Notes under the pieces: generated by a model | The model's database searches: none | Told to the model about the DNA's origin: nothing | The model's input: the letters and a program-made list of their open reading frames with translations, nothing else | Shown: positions 54,167-64,000 of the stretch, in pieces | Position numbering within the stretch: the stretch's first letter is position 1 | How the letters are laid out: each line of letters opens with the position of its first letter | Program-made: the position numbers and the translations under genes | Assembly (NCBI GenBank): GCA_963922205.1 | Contig: CAWUHX010000014.1 | Span: 1,684,889-1,748,888, forward strand | Direction of reading: 5' to 3' | DNA: 64,000 nucleotides | Origin: Romanomermis culicivorax | Taxonomy: Eukaryota; Nematoda; Enoplea; Mermithida; Mermithidae

Positions 54167-57100
54167 ATGTGTTATGTCATATGAAGAGGTTTTTGGCACC
54201 TAATATCGCATGTTATTTAAAAAATTTTTGCATTTTTCTCTGCACCTAATCTGCCAATTTTTTGCACCTAAAAATCCTGTCTCTTTTTGTAGTTTAGAAA
54301 TTGGGCTTTCTTGGGTGAGATAATCAATAAAATAGTAGAAACGATTGAGAGCCGGAAATTTGCTTTTTTGTTTGTTTTTGTTTTTTGAAGGTTTGTTTCT
54401 TTGTTTATTGTTTTTTTTTGTTTTTTGTTTTTAATTCAAAAAAAATTGGCAGTAATGAACAGTCCTGCACACTGGCAGAATTTCTATCCTCTGCATGTAT
54501 CAGCAGGTCTTTGCATTCTATCCATTTTCAGATGAGCCTCAGAAAGCAGAATAATCTCTAGGAATCTATTAGCAGACAACAAACACACATTGTGGGCCAA
54601 CATCTTTTGTCTCAATTTTTTTCGTGTAACTGCCACAGTCATCTTGAGAAAAAAATGGTGTTCAGGTTGTTCATTTTTTGCATGGACCTCGTTCAGCACT
54701 CTGAGACTTATACACTGTGGTTGTAAGTAGGTATAGCAAAAGATCGCAAGAACGAGGGAATGCAAATTAAAAAACGTATATGTTGAAAGACGAGTGAACA
54801 GTAAATGATAGAAAGATACAATGCTGACTTACAGATGAAAGCTATTGTATATTCAAAAGTTACTGGAAGTTTATTCAATTCACTGAAATTTTTTATGGTT
54901 GAGTATTAAGACCAAAGGGACAATTGAAACACTATAGTATGTTATGCTACTTTTCCTATAAGATTTGAAAGAAATTACTTTATAGTAAGCAATTCACTAA
55001 TGACTACTGTATTAACACTAGGCACAAAATCTAATTTCAGCTTTACATGGTAAATGTCTTATTGGGCTGTTTCTTGTTTCATTAAGTGTAGTATGTGATT
55101 TTCTTTAATTTGATGCTAGACTGATTCATTCATGTAAAAAAAAGCTTATTGATAGTCAAGGTTTGGATAAAATGGCAACTTTCTGGTAATTCTGATCTAG
55201 TAAAGTGGGAAATTCATCATGAGCAGAATGAGAAAACAAACCACCAGAAAACGTCCAAGTAAATAATTCATGCAGAGTAATGTACAGAAAAATTACTATT
55301 TTTCACAAAAGGAATTGTATGGTTTCATTTCAGTTGCAGTTAAATATGTTATTTGAAAGGAAATTGTTTGATTGTTGATGATCAAATATGTTCTATGATT
55401 GGATACATTATCAGGGGGACAGAAGTGAAGGGTTAGTTTGGAGGTGAAGTGTGAGGGACTGCAGAAAATTTGTACGAGAACTTTTTCTGATTAATTTTAT
55501 TGTAGGAATTGAGAAATATAAGTATAAATTGAATGTTTATTAGTCAAATTCTGCTTCATTTCTTTTAGAATATATCAGGCTTTGGTTGAATGATTCTTGG
55601 GCAGTGTGTGGCTAAACAGAAGAACGAAAACCATTGTGACTTAGCCGTCTTACAATGTTGATAATTTTTGCAGTTAACGGATAAAAGTTATGCTTGAAGT
55701 TTCATGTTACCAACTGGATCAAGACTTCTATTGGAGCCCTCTAAGTTGATATTGGGTTTGAAGTATAAGGATAAAAAGGGCAACATTGACATTGGAATCT
55801 TGGAATACCAATGGAAGAAGTACCCAGCAAAACACTTGTATTATTTAATCCTAGAGTATTTTCCACTCTCGAAAACAAAGTTATCTAGTCCTACCCATCC
55901 CTAAAGTAAGCAGATTTTTTATTTTCTAGTTGACAGGATTTTGACTTTTTGACCTTGAATACACAAAATTAGTCAAGCTTTGTGAAAATGTATTATTAAA
56001 TTTTTTCATGCAGATCAAACTTTTCATGTGAATCCAACTCTGTGTCCTACAACCCAAGTTGAGAGCCAGATGGTTTATAGAGTATAGATTGCATATACGT
56101 CAATAAAGTTGTACTACTTCTGTTTTTAGGATGTAGAATAATTTCTAACCATGCAGACTTTGAAGGTTTGCGTGATCTTGCCTGTCATGTGAAAATGCAG
56201 AAAAGTTATTGATGACAAAAAATAACCTGGGCAATGATGTTGAACCTGGGCATCAAAGAATGATAGAGAATGAAGATCCATTTGACAGATGTGCTCAATC
56301 AGTGTGGAGTAACACTGTCAAAGGAAGAAATTATATGGCTGGTAGAAAGTTGTTGTTTCTATCAATGAGTTAAATGCAAGCCCTTTATAAGCATCTTACA
56401 TTGACATCAAATGGTCCATGAGCCACAACAATGTTATGAGCTGAAAAAGTTTTACTGAAGGACGTTGAGATCAAATAATATTTTGATCCAGAAAATTCTA
56501 TCAGGTATTGGTAAATTTCAATTTTATATATACAAACTGTATTTTCGATCTTTTTTGTAGAAGTACAGTGGTAATCAAAAATGCATATCCACAATCAAAA
56601 ATCAATGGGATTAGTCTACTGATTCTGTAAAAGTGAACTTGAGCATCAATGTTTCTTGCAAAGCTATGTTAGAAATGATACCTTTTTCATGTCAAGACTT
56701 GAAAGTGATGCGATTAGCATATAAATGCATGTGATTTAGAGTGCATCATTATGTATTTCCTATTCCAAGGCTTCATAATTCACAGCGGAATACGAGCAAA
56801 GTTTTAATTTTACTTGTGTGCTTAATTTGCATTCAATAATAATGTGACCATTATAGGAGTCGGTAAAGTGTTTACTGCAAAAAAGAAATTTCTACTATTA
56901 TTCCATATGAATCAAAATTTGGGTATAAATAATTGAAACATAATTTGGCCAGATACATCTTGATTAATAGAAGACAAATTTTGTGATACAACTATCGAGC
57001 ATAGGCTGCCATATGGAGTATTCCTAGCTTCTGCAATAAATCGTTTGTCCGATTCATGATATATGGTCGCATACATTAAAAGTTAATGAAAAGGGTGGAA

Positions 57101-57331
57101 AATTTGTTTTTTGCAAGAATTTTCCAAATTGTCTGTGTTCGGATCAAACTGATACAATTTTCCATGTTTTGGTTGAATTTTTGCTTGCTGTGGTTATTTT
57201 TTCCAAATTTCTAGCCACAATGTCAATAAAGCATAATGGAATTAGACAAAAGACTCAAAGTGGGCTGAAGCTGTCAAGAATGCTCAACTGCTAAATTTGA
57301 GCTGCTCAACTCTACGTTGTACCAAAAAGTA
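54167..57331. other. Long intergenic interval
   Basis: Starts with a T/G-rich tract (about 54360-54440). An ACCCATCCCTA word at 55893-55903 is like the right end of the hAT element, but no left partner was found. The 66-aa frame ending there (55704-55904) is not recognisable. No gene seen. Confidence 0.45.
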
Positions 57332-57760
57332 CAACGTGAAAACCACCAAAAAAATCAAAAACAGTGAAATAGTAAGACTGTGGAAACAAACTGTAGTATA
57401 GGACCAAAAAACTATGAAAATATCAGAAAATCGTGGCTTCTGGTAAATTCGAGCTTGTTTATGAGCAAATAAAATATACCTGAGAGACTCTGTCGACAGT
57501 TTCTTGAGAACTAGCTTGCATTTAATGATGTAATTAAGTGACAACGTTTTTTAATGAAATGAAGAGTGTTCTCATTACAATAAACGTTGACGGCAGCAAA
57601 AGCCAAATTTAATTTTGTTTTTGACTTATACTGTCCGTAATACCTTACTGCTGTCTGCTTTTGACTTAAACTAATTTCCTGTTATGCTCTTGAGTTTATT
57701 ACTGGCTGTGTGCTTTATCCAATTCAAACAAAAAACCCATTTTCAGCATCATTACTTCAT

Positions 57761-58702
57761 TTAAGTAATGCAAGTTATCTTCGAAAGCACGTTTTTCAGG
57801 CCATTCCTGAAATCTTGCAAAGTAGCAAACATGAAAACAACAACAATGAAAGCTTCCATAACTGCAAATGGCCCCAGGTAAACACCGATTTCGAAGAGTG
57901 TTTTTCCATCTTGGCTGACCAAAATCAATGAAACCAAGCTCTGCATCAGATTAGTTGAAACGTGCGCTAGTCCAGCTGTGGCCAAAGCTCTGGTCAATTT
58001 GTTTTGTTTGTCGAAACTAATCGCTGAAATGTTGTTGCTGGCTAACGTTGGTTTACGGATGTAGAGAATTAAATACGAATAAAAACAAACTACTGTAATT
58101 TGCACCAATACGAAAGTGGCGTATATTATGGGTGTTATGGTATATATGAGACTGCGAAATGCGCACATTGTCACGTACTCGTTTTTCGGAGCAGAAATCT
58201 GTTGTCCTGTCCAAGTGATCAATCCAATGGATAAGGTGATAGCTATTTCAAAGAAAAAATAGTTCAAGCTCTTTGCCTTGTAGTAGATTGGATATACGAC
58301 AGACTGAAACCTATTCAATGCAATGAAAAATGTAAGTAAAAGACTGACAACAGCCAGAGCCTGTAAGCCAATGAAATTCCAGCAAGCTTTGGCCAACATG
58401 AATTCGTGCCCACCAATAATATAATTATACAAATGGTACATATTCAGACTGATGTAAAAAGTGGAAAGTAAGGCTTCACTGAACATCAAGGCGAAAATTT
58501 GAACGATGCCCTTATGGTGCACAGGTTTCCAAGTGGCGATTGTAGCTAGCATGGTTGTTGATGCCAGTAAATTTAGAATTGAGGTGACGACGAATATTAT
58601 ACTGCTGTAAAGGTGACGTCGGATTTCATCTTTAGAAAATTCTATCAACATTGTTCGAAGAGAACTATTCATTTCTATCATGGAAAAATTCATGGCATCC
58701 AT
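57761..58702 (-). CDS. Intronless serpentine 7TM receptor, paralog 3
   Basis: 313 aa starting MDAMNFSMIEMNSSLRTMLI, colinear without gaps with paralog 1. NFS and NSS sequons lie in the N-terminus. ALNRFQSVVYPIYY follows TM3, then an SNNISAIS loop and a basic C-terminal end. The frame is intact and differences from paralog 1 concentrate in TM4 and loop 2 (for example TGQQISAPKNE against TMHEISTPKID). Likely sensory GPCR; ligand unknown. Confidence 0.8.
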   Translation of the reverse strand: MDAMNFSMIEMNSSLRTMLIEFSKDEIRRHLYSSIIFVVTSILNLLASTTMLATIATWKPVHHKGIVQIFALMFSEALLSTFYISLNMYHLYNYIIGGHEFMLAKACWNFIGLQALAVVSLLLTFFIALNRFQSVVYPIYYKAKSLNYFFFEIAITLSIGLITWTGQQISAPKNEYVTMCAFRSLIYTITPIIYATFVLVQITVVCFYSYLILYIRKPTLASNNISAISFDKQNKLTRALATAGLAHVSTNLMQSLVSLILVSQDGKTLFEIGVYLGPFAVMEAFIVVVFMFATLQDFRNGLKNVLSKITCIT

Positions 58703-58834
58703 AATTAGGGATAGTTGAATGACTCCAGAGAAAATATTTCACATATATGTATGAAATAAATAGTCAAGTGATCATATCAGAAGTCAATTCTCTCATATTC
58801 CAATTAGCTTGGCAATAATGAATAAACAGAAAAG

Positions 58835-58860
58835 AAAGTCACGTTTTTACTCCACCTTGC
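58835..58860 (-). promoter_or_regulatory. Conserved upstream element of receptor paralog 3
   Basis: Reverse complement of 44094-44119; same candidate site at a similar distance (about 130-155 bases) from the start codon. Confidence 0.45.
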
Positions 58861-58920
58861 ACCTTTGCTGACCTGGCATCTGCTTGTTTACTCTTTAAAT
58901 CCATTCCAAATGAGCCTCAG

Positions 58921-59710
58921 CATGCGAAAAAATAAAAAAACTGTATGAGTTGATTATCAAATGTCATGAAACAATATTTAATTCTTTCGAGGTGCGGTGC
59001 TTAAGTCAATCAGCAAAAAATGGCCACATGCCCACGTTGTTTATTATTTATATTGGCATCTGCTTTTATCTCTTTCTCAAAGCGAACAGTCACTCAAACT
59101 AGTACATGATTCACTGCTTTATGAACACTCTGATATGTAAACTTGATTAGATCTGTATGAGGATTTATGACCTCCAGGGAAGAAGGCCACGTGCTGGGGA
59201 ATAAATCCTGAACTTTCATAGAGGCTCCAAGCTAGTACTACTATTAGTGATTCTGAAGTCTAATCTAACTTCAATTTCAATGTCAAATAAACTCTATATG
59301 AATGATGAACAAACGTAATAAAAATAAACGAAAACATAGATATGTAGTTGGGTACCATTAATCATTTTTGTAAATTTGTCAGTTTCACACAGTGATTCGC
59401 AAGATAATGTTGTTTGGTGTTCTAAGCTCCAAGAGCATACACAACATCCCAGATTGCACTAACTGAAACAGTTGTGATAAAATCTTTCTTGTGTTTTGTT
59501 GTGTTTTGGAGTAGTAGTGTTTTTTTGTCCTTGTGCTTCGCATTTGAAGTTTGTGAAGAAAGGAATCTATCTGGAAGGTTTTGCATAATTGTAAAATTTT
59601 TTCGCTTCTCCTGCGCAGGGTATTCTCATGTGAGAGATTTCCGAGTGAGCAAATTGCATCCTGAGCGATTCCCACGTGGGCGACTCCCAAGGGAATGATT
59701 CCCGAGTGTA
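58921..59710. other. Intergenic, no gene seen
   Basis: AT-rich. Between 59630 and 59700 there are repeated GAxTCCCxxGxG words close to the left end of the inverted-repeat element. Confidence 0.4.
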
Positions 59711-59920
59711 TCAGAGGGTCAATTCCTCTGACCTTTGGTCCTCTAATTACTATTCTTTTTATTTATAAAAGTTTTTTGTTGTTAAAGTGTGTTATATTAT
59801 TATTAAGTAAACAAACCTGCAAAACGGTTTGTGTCACAACATTTTTGGGCTAAAAATCATAAATGGATAGTGTGAAGTTTTGCATAGACGTTCTGCATTG
59901 ATGTTTGGCACGCCACGGTG
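59711..59920. repeat. Left terminal inverted repeat
   Basis: 210 bases. The outer end also folds on itself (CAGAGG...CCTCTG and GACC/GGTC). It contains GTAAACAAACC and AAAACGGTTTGTGTCAC, matched at the other end. Confidence 0.75.
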
Positions 59921-59943
59921 CAAATTATTATTGTTGTCGTTTC

Positions 59944-61020
59944 CTATTGTTTTGAATGGTGGTTGGAGGGAGAGAGAGAGAAACGCGTGTGCTGCTCACA
60001 TTGATTTCCAAAACCGGTTCCGACGTACACGAATGTAGGACCATATGTTGTCACTCGTTTCCCGACAGCTGTTACTACTGAATTTAAGATAGGGAATTTT
60101 GTCTTAGGCGTATTCAGTAGCCTCGACGCTGTATCTGTCCTCATAAAGCTAGATTGCGCTCCCGTATCGATTAGGTCTTTAAATTCTTCTCCGCGTATCC
60201 TAACGGGTATCAATAACGGTTGACATTTGCGAAAATTTTCCAAAAATAGGTGCTTGTTATCATTGGCGAGTCTAGGTTTCGTCTCTGAAGTAGAATTGAT
60301 AACGTTCCCCAAGCCTGACTCGTAATTCTCTATCAAAACTCCATCTAATGCTATAATTTCCGGCTTATCTTGTTTTTCAGCCTCTTGTGAATTTATAACA
60401 TTTACGGAATTATTCGGAGGGTTATTCACCGGTTGCGATGGTGTTACTGGTACAATATTTGGCGGTGGCTGCGGGACGCTATTCTGGCGGTAATAATGTG
60501 CCACATTTGGATTCTGTTCGACGTTATTATTGTGGTATGGCACTCGTTGGCCGAAATTCGCAAATCCTGCTCTTCCACGATTTACGAAGCCGCCACGATG
60601 GTCAAAATTTCGATTATAAAAGTTATTGCCACGATTCCACGACCTCCCCTGATCCGTCGGTTGAATCAATTCAGGGTGCAGGATAAAACAATTTTCAGAC
60701 GAATGGCTATTCGATTTATGGTATGAACAATATGGTCGACGGTACGGATTTCCCAAAATTCTATCAGGTAAATTACTATTATATGGTACACTATTAGGAT
60801 TATTATTGACTCCCCAACGATTAAGAGTTTGAGGACCCTGATTCCTAATTGCCTCATTAACCATTTTCATAATATCCTGTTGCGATAAAGGGGTCTGAAA
60901 TGCTGGTGGCGGCGGGAAAATTTGCTGAGGCCGTATAACCTGTTGTTGTTGACCAGTATTACTATCCTGCGGACGAAATTGTAAATTATTAAATCTTCTA
61001 TTTTCATAGACTCGATTCAA
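59944..61020 (-). CDS. Gag nucleocapsid plus truncated aspartic protease
   Basis: About 358 codons, Gln/Asn/Pro-rich at first, with a CX2HX4HX4C motif ([14 protein letters not shown]) like that in gypsy Gags. A retropepsin N-terminal half follows ([20 protein letters not shown]). The frame ends at TAG 59946-59944, 24 bases from the left TIR, without the second protease motif or any RT. There is no ATG at its left edge; it opens at TTG, overlapping the end of the upstream frame by 4 bases, so it is likely reached by a -1 shift or has been separated by an indel. Confidence 0.65.
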   Translation of the reverse strand: MNRVYENRRFNNLQFRPQDSNTGQQQQVIRPQQIFPPPPAFQTPLSQQDIMKMVNEAIRNQGPQTLNRWGVNNNPNSVPYNSNLPDRILGNPYRRPYCSYHKSNSHSSENCFILHPELIQPTDQGRSWNRGNNFYNRNFDHRGGFVNRGRAGFANFGQRVPYHNNNVEQNPNVAHYYRQNSVPQPPPNIVPVTPSQPVNNPPNNSVNVINSQEAEKQDKPEIIALDGVLIENYESGLGNVINSTSETKPRLANDNKHLFLENFRKCQPLLIPVRIRGEEFKDLIDTGAQSSFMRTDTASRLLNTPKTKFPILNSVVTAVGKRVTTYGPTFVYVGTGFGNQCEQHTRFSLSPSNHHSKQ

Positions 61021-61673
61021 CCGATCGTCTTCGCCTCGCTAAATTCCTTCCAGGCCATCGTATCGGCTTTCAATTTGTTTACGAATTCCGCCAAAGAGGC
61101 AATATTTTTGAACTCGTGAAGCCGACCTTCCATTCGAGTTTGGACGTAAACTGGAGCCTTGTGAAAATACGTTTCGATGACAATTCGATTTCGTTCATTT
61201 TCGGTTTTTTCATAATTTAATAAATGAACATAAGTTTTTATTCGGTGTAAAAAATCCTTTGTGGTCTCCCCTTTTCGTTTTTTCATATCATGTAACTCCC
61301 TTCTGAGTGCAGGAGTGTCCATTTTGGGAGCAATCATTCTAATCACGCTTGCTTTCCCTTCCTCATAGCTACTATTCTTGTCCACGTATGTCGAAGTTTC
61401 GAAATCGCAGCACCCCCAGAGTGCCTCAATTCTTAGGTCTTCTGTATCTTCAGGCTTGAATGTGCCTTCCAAACAGGCGAAAAAATTGAGTATTTCTGCG
61501 GCCTCCATTTTATCTGATATTTCTTTATTCTTCATTCGACCCAAAATTATCTTGATTCTTTTCTCGGGATCTTCGCAATGCCGTCCATAATCTTGTTGGT
61601 TTCGAGGAATACTTCCAGATATAGGTTGTTCCATTCCGCGATTCCATGATGTCGTTGGTATTTCATCTTCCAT
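61017..61673 (-). CDS. Gag capsid-like ORF
   Basis: 218 aa from ATG. The fold-like pattern of retrotransposon Gag is seen: [20 protein letters not shown], then [12 protein letters not shown] and FVNKLKAD, a helical domain like Retrotrans_gag. In the same frame as the upstream 250-aa ORF, separated from it by one TGA and 17 sense codons. Ends TGA at 61019-61017, overlapping the next frame. Confidence 0.65.
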   Translation of the reverse strand: MEDEIPTTSWNRGMEQPISGSIPRNQQDYGRHCEDPEKRIKIILGRMKNKEISDKMEAAEILNFFACLEGTFKPEDTEDLRIEALWGCCDFETSTYVDKNSSYEEGKASVIRMIAPKMDTPALRRELHDMKKRKGETTKDFLHRIKTYVHLLNYEKTENERNRIVIETYFHKAPVYVQTRMEGRLHEFKNIASLAEFVNKLKADTMAWKEFSEAKTIG

Positions 61674-61724
61674 CCTTCGATGCTGTGCACCTTGCGCCTG
61701 TGCCTGGGCGAGGTGATTTTCAAA

Positions 61725-62477
61725 TCAATTTAATTTTCTTTCGAAACTTCTGTCTAAATGGTCTTTAACCGGTTCAGACTGAAGTATTTCCGTATTTTCA
61801 TAATTGGATATTCTTTCATCGGGTTTCTTATATGTTTTCTTCATCAATTCTCGCATTTGCTTTTCTACTTCTTTCATTATCTTTCTTGAGTTTTGCTGTT
61901 CTTGTTCCCGAAATTTTTCTTCCCATAACTTGCGTTCCGCTCTTTCTCGCATGAGTTGCTCCAATATTTCTTGTTCCCGTATCGCCGCCTTTGTTCTTTC
62001 CACGTTAACGGCATTCGTCGATTTATCCACGGCTCTTTGCATTGATTCCAGGATGGCTAAAGTGGCCACATCCTGCAAATTTCCTTTCCTCGGTCTCTCG
62101 GTTTCATTCCTCGGTTTTGTTTCGATACCAATTTTTGCGTCGATTTCCGGTATTGTAGGCGTATATTTCGAATTATGAAATGATACCACATTCGTTTTCG
62201 GAGTTACATTAATCTTTTCGAAGGATGATACTGAACCCGAGGACGTCTGTATCCCCTGATCCGCATAATCATATGTCTCTGCATCAATAGTCTGATCTTT
62301 ATTACTTCCATCGGGTAAATTTGCGAATTTCTTGGCTACCTGTTCAATCGTTGTTTCCATGTTCGCCATTCGTTCATCATGATCTTCTTTAGTTATTTCC
62401 GCTTGCGATAATGTCACCTTTGGTCGTCGTCCCGGTTGTTTTCGTACAGTTAACTTCGGTTTTGATACTTTCTTCAT
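61725..62477 (-). CDS. Gag N-terminal coiled-coil ORF
   Basis: 250 aa from ATG at 62477. The basic start ([20 protein letters not shown]) is followed by charged heptad-like stretches near the end ([20 protein letters not shown]), predicted coiled coil. It ends at a TGA, after which the frame continues open into the 218-aa Gag ORF, so the two are probably one protein interrupted by a stop. Confidence 0.55.
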   Translation of the reverse strand: MKKVSKPKLTVRKQPGRRPKVTLSQAEITKEDHDERMANMETTIEQVAKKFANLPDGSNKDQTIDAETYDYADQGIQTSSGSVSSFEKINVTPKTNVVSFHNSKYTPTIPEIDAKIGIETKPRNETERPRKGNLQDVATLAILESMQRAVDKSTNAVNVERTKAAIREQEILEQLMRERAERKLWEEKFREQEQQNSRKIMKEVEKQMRELMKKTYKKPDERISNYENTEILQSEPVKDHLDRSFERKLN

Positions 62478-63119
62478 TCTTTCCCTTTGTAGCTGTACAA
62501 GTCACCAATGTCGTATTAATGCTGCTCGTATACCCTCGGCTGCCTACCTGCGGTTCTTGGGAGATCCAATCCGGTATGGCCCCTGACGCTAACCCGGTAC
62601 TCGATATATTCCTACTGCAGTGAGCTTACACTTGATGCACGAGAACATTTATTGGTGAGCAAAACACAACAGGTAGTAGAATACAACGATGGATGTGAGT
62701 ACGAAACAAAAGTGCAGAGTGCCAAAAATACAAACGCTAACGCCTACAACCTCCCTAGTCGGCTGATCCTTCTTTTGTCCCTGAGCAACGAGCCACAGGG
62801 CCAATAGGATATCTCGGGCCACGGCCTAAGCTGAAACTCTACCAAAAATAAGTACACTAACTGAGACAACCACTCACTGGTTCCTCTCCTCAAAATGGAA
62901 CGTCGCAAACATCTCAGGCCGCGTCACTACTCAAATTCGTCCGTGACGCGAATCTCAAAACACAAATAAACGAAACGGCGATCCTTTCCTCTGTCACCAC
63001 CCCCAAAATAACAAGGCGCCCGAATGCTACGGTGCAGACGCCAATATCAAACGAAGGAGAGGCGATTCTCCAGACGAAAATATTACTCCCAATAATAATA
63101 ATAAGAATGAATAAAAAAA
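62478..63119 (-). other. 5' leader of the TIR-flanked gag unit
   Basis: 640 bases between the right TIR and the first frame. A splice donor-like CCGCAG|GTAGGC is present on the minus strand near 62550. No further frame recognised. Confidence 0.35.
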
Positions 63120-63330
63120 CACTGCAGCGCGTCTAACATTGACTTGCAAGTGATATGCAAAACATTTGCGCCAACCATTTATTTATTTTTGACCAAAAAT
63201 ATGAGTGACACAAACCGTTTTATCGGTTTGTTTACCTGGGAATAAATGAAAACACTTTAGCAATAAAGAAACTTTAGAAAATGAAATGATGTAATTAGAG
63301 GACCAAAGGTCAGAGGAATTGACCCTCTGA
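63120..63330. repeat. Right terminal inverted repeat
   Basis: 211 bases, reverse complement of the left TIR. Confidence 0.75.
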
Positions 63331-64000
63331 CAGAATATCACTAATTCCGGCGCAAAGTGCCAAAAAAACATTTAGATTTTGATATTCAACAACGCTGGCA
63401 CAAGAATTTTTTCAGCATTTATTTCGAGGATAAAAATTCTAATTTTTCAGCCATTCAATCGTTTTTCAGTCGGACAGAATGCAAAAACATATTGAAAACA
63501 TGCAGCCAAAATTCAAAAATCAGGCAATAAATGAAGAATTGGGATTCTTTAACAACTTCTGGTATTGTCCTTTGCTCGTGATGTTTTAATCATTTTTCAA
63601 GTGCAAATGCTCAGTTGCTAAAATTAAAACATTTTTAAAGACTGCAATACTGCAAGTGAATACAATCAGTTCTAGAAAAATTAATAGTTTGATATATTTT
63701 TATTTAGCAACATAAATTTGATTTGGTTTTGGTTAATTTTTTTTGCGTTATCATAATTTTTCATCATTGTGACACTCTTTTAAAAAAGGAGCTTTCACCG
63801 ACCAGGCTCGGGCCGAGAAGGGAACCTGGGCGGACAGGGCCGCGTCCTTGCGGCCCGTGCAGGTCCCTATACACACCCAATTACATATCCCCACATTATA
63901 TGGAAATTTAGCATGTTTGTCTATGATATTTGTTGGTAAACAATCCGTCATTTTTGTCACAATTTCGCATTCAACCCAAAAAATTTTAGGATTTCAAAAT
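63331..64000. other. Intergenic with a GC-rich patch
   Basis: No gene. At 63790-63870 a GC-rich patch holds a perfect 7-bp hairpin GGGCCGC (63837-63843) / GCGGCCC (63850-63856), out of character with the surrounding AT-rich DNA; it may be a short SINE-like insertion. Confidence 0.4.

Larger units (their letters stand above)
57332..58920 (-). repeat. Inverted segmental duplication, right copy
   Basis: Partner of 44034-45600 in opposite orientation. Homology covers both flanks and the receptor gene. Confidence 0.8.
59711..63330 (-). mobile_element. TIR-flanked element carrying gag and protease
   Basis: Left TIR 59711-59920 and right TIR 63120-63330 are inverted copies. The outermost 40 bases are perfect (TCAGAGGGTCAATTCCTCTG and onward), the rest imperfect. 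The interior carries three minus-strand frames of retroviral Gag/protease type. No RT, integrase or transposase is inside. No clear target duplication (flanks GAGTGTA and CAGAATA). Not a normal LTR element, because the repeats are inverted rather than direct. Confidence 0.75.

Noticed and set aside
55893..55903. Second hAT terminal repeat
   Set aside because: ACCCATCCCTA has no left partner or 8-bp duplication nearby.

Overview
The window looks like nuclear DNA from a nematode. Pointers are telomere-type TTAGGC/GCCTAA repeats (clean at 5907-5924, degenerate over 41731-41995), nematode-style serpentine 7TM receptor genes with an LNRF motif in place of DRY, TTTTCAG-like 3' splice signals and AT-rich intergenic DNA full of fold-back repeats. 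The species cannot be named from the sequence. There are no bacterial-style operons, rRNA genes or CRISPR arrays.

Layout. 1-9273: gene-poor, repeat-rich host DNA (fold-back MITE, inverted repeat pair, hairpin-bounded repeats, C-rich tract, tRNA-like fragment, 145-bp tandem repeat, T-rich tract). 9274-21237: copy A, a 5'-truncated giant Ty3/gypsy-type LTR retrotransposon. 21238-21774: host spacer. 21775-38041: copy B, a structurally complete copy of the same family (16.3 kb) with two 1462-bp LTRs that I find to differ at one base, flanked by a 4-bp ATAG duplication. 38775-39907: a deleted hAT DNA transposon with a BED-type zinc finger remnant. 40291-41133 (minus): one serpentine receptor gene. 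44249-45190 (+), 53219-54166 (+) and 57761-58702 (minus): three related intronless receptor genes, the outer two lying in an inverted segmental duplication. 46530-47413: a solo LTR with a 4-bp ATGT duplication. 59711-63330: a 3.6-kb unit with about 210-bp terminal inverted repeats that carries retroviral-type gag and protease frames on the minus strand.

The most unusual object is the 16-kb retrotransposon. Its single reading frame of about 3040 codons reads Gag, then a membrane glycoprotein-like (Env-like) segment, then two successive retropepsin domains, then RT, RNase H and integrase. Env normally lies after pol. Between Gag and Env a second open frame (229 or 237 aa) is overprinted. Comparing the two copies, nearly all single-base differences there are silent or conservative in this second frame and amino-acid-changing in the long frame, so the hidden frame appears to be the constrained one. 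The LTR contains a run of perfect small hairpins and a strong splice donor. The 3.7-kb leader has a roughly 66-bp array centred on TGACGTC(A/T)GCAAC, nested inverted repeats and a 50-A tract. A conserved 56-aa frame follows pol behind a good splice acceptor. Each copy has a different change at a catalytic motif: copy A RNase H TDH to TNH, copy B second protease DTG to DTA.

How it fits together (inference): a spliced, env-bearing gypsy family was recently active here. The receptor cluster is a typical fast-evolving nematode chemoreceptor region in TE-rich DNA.
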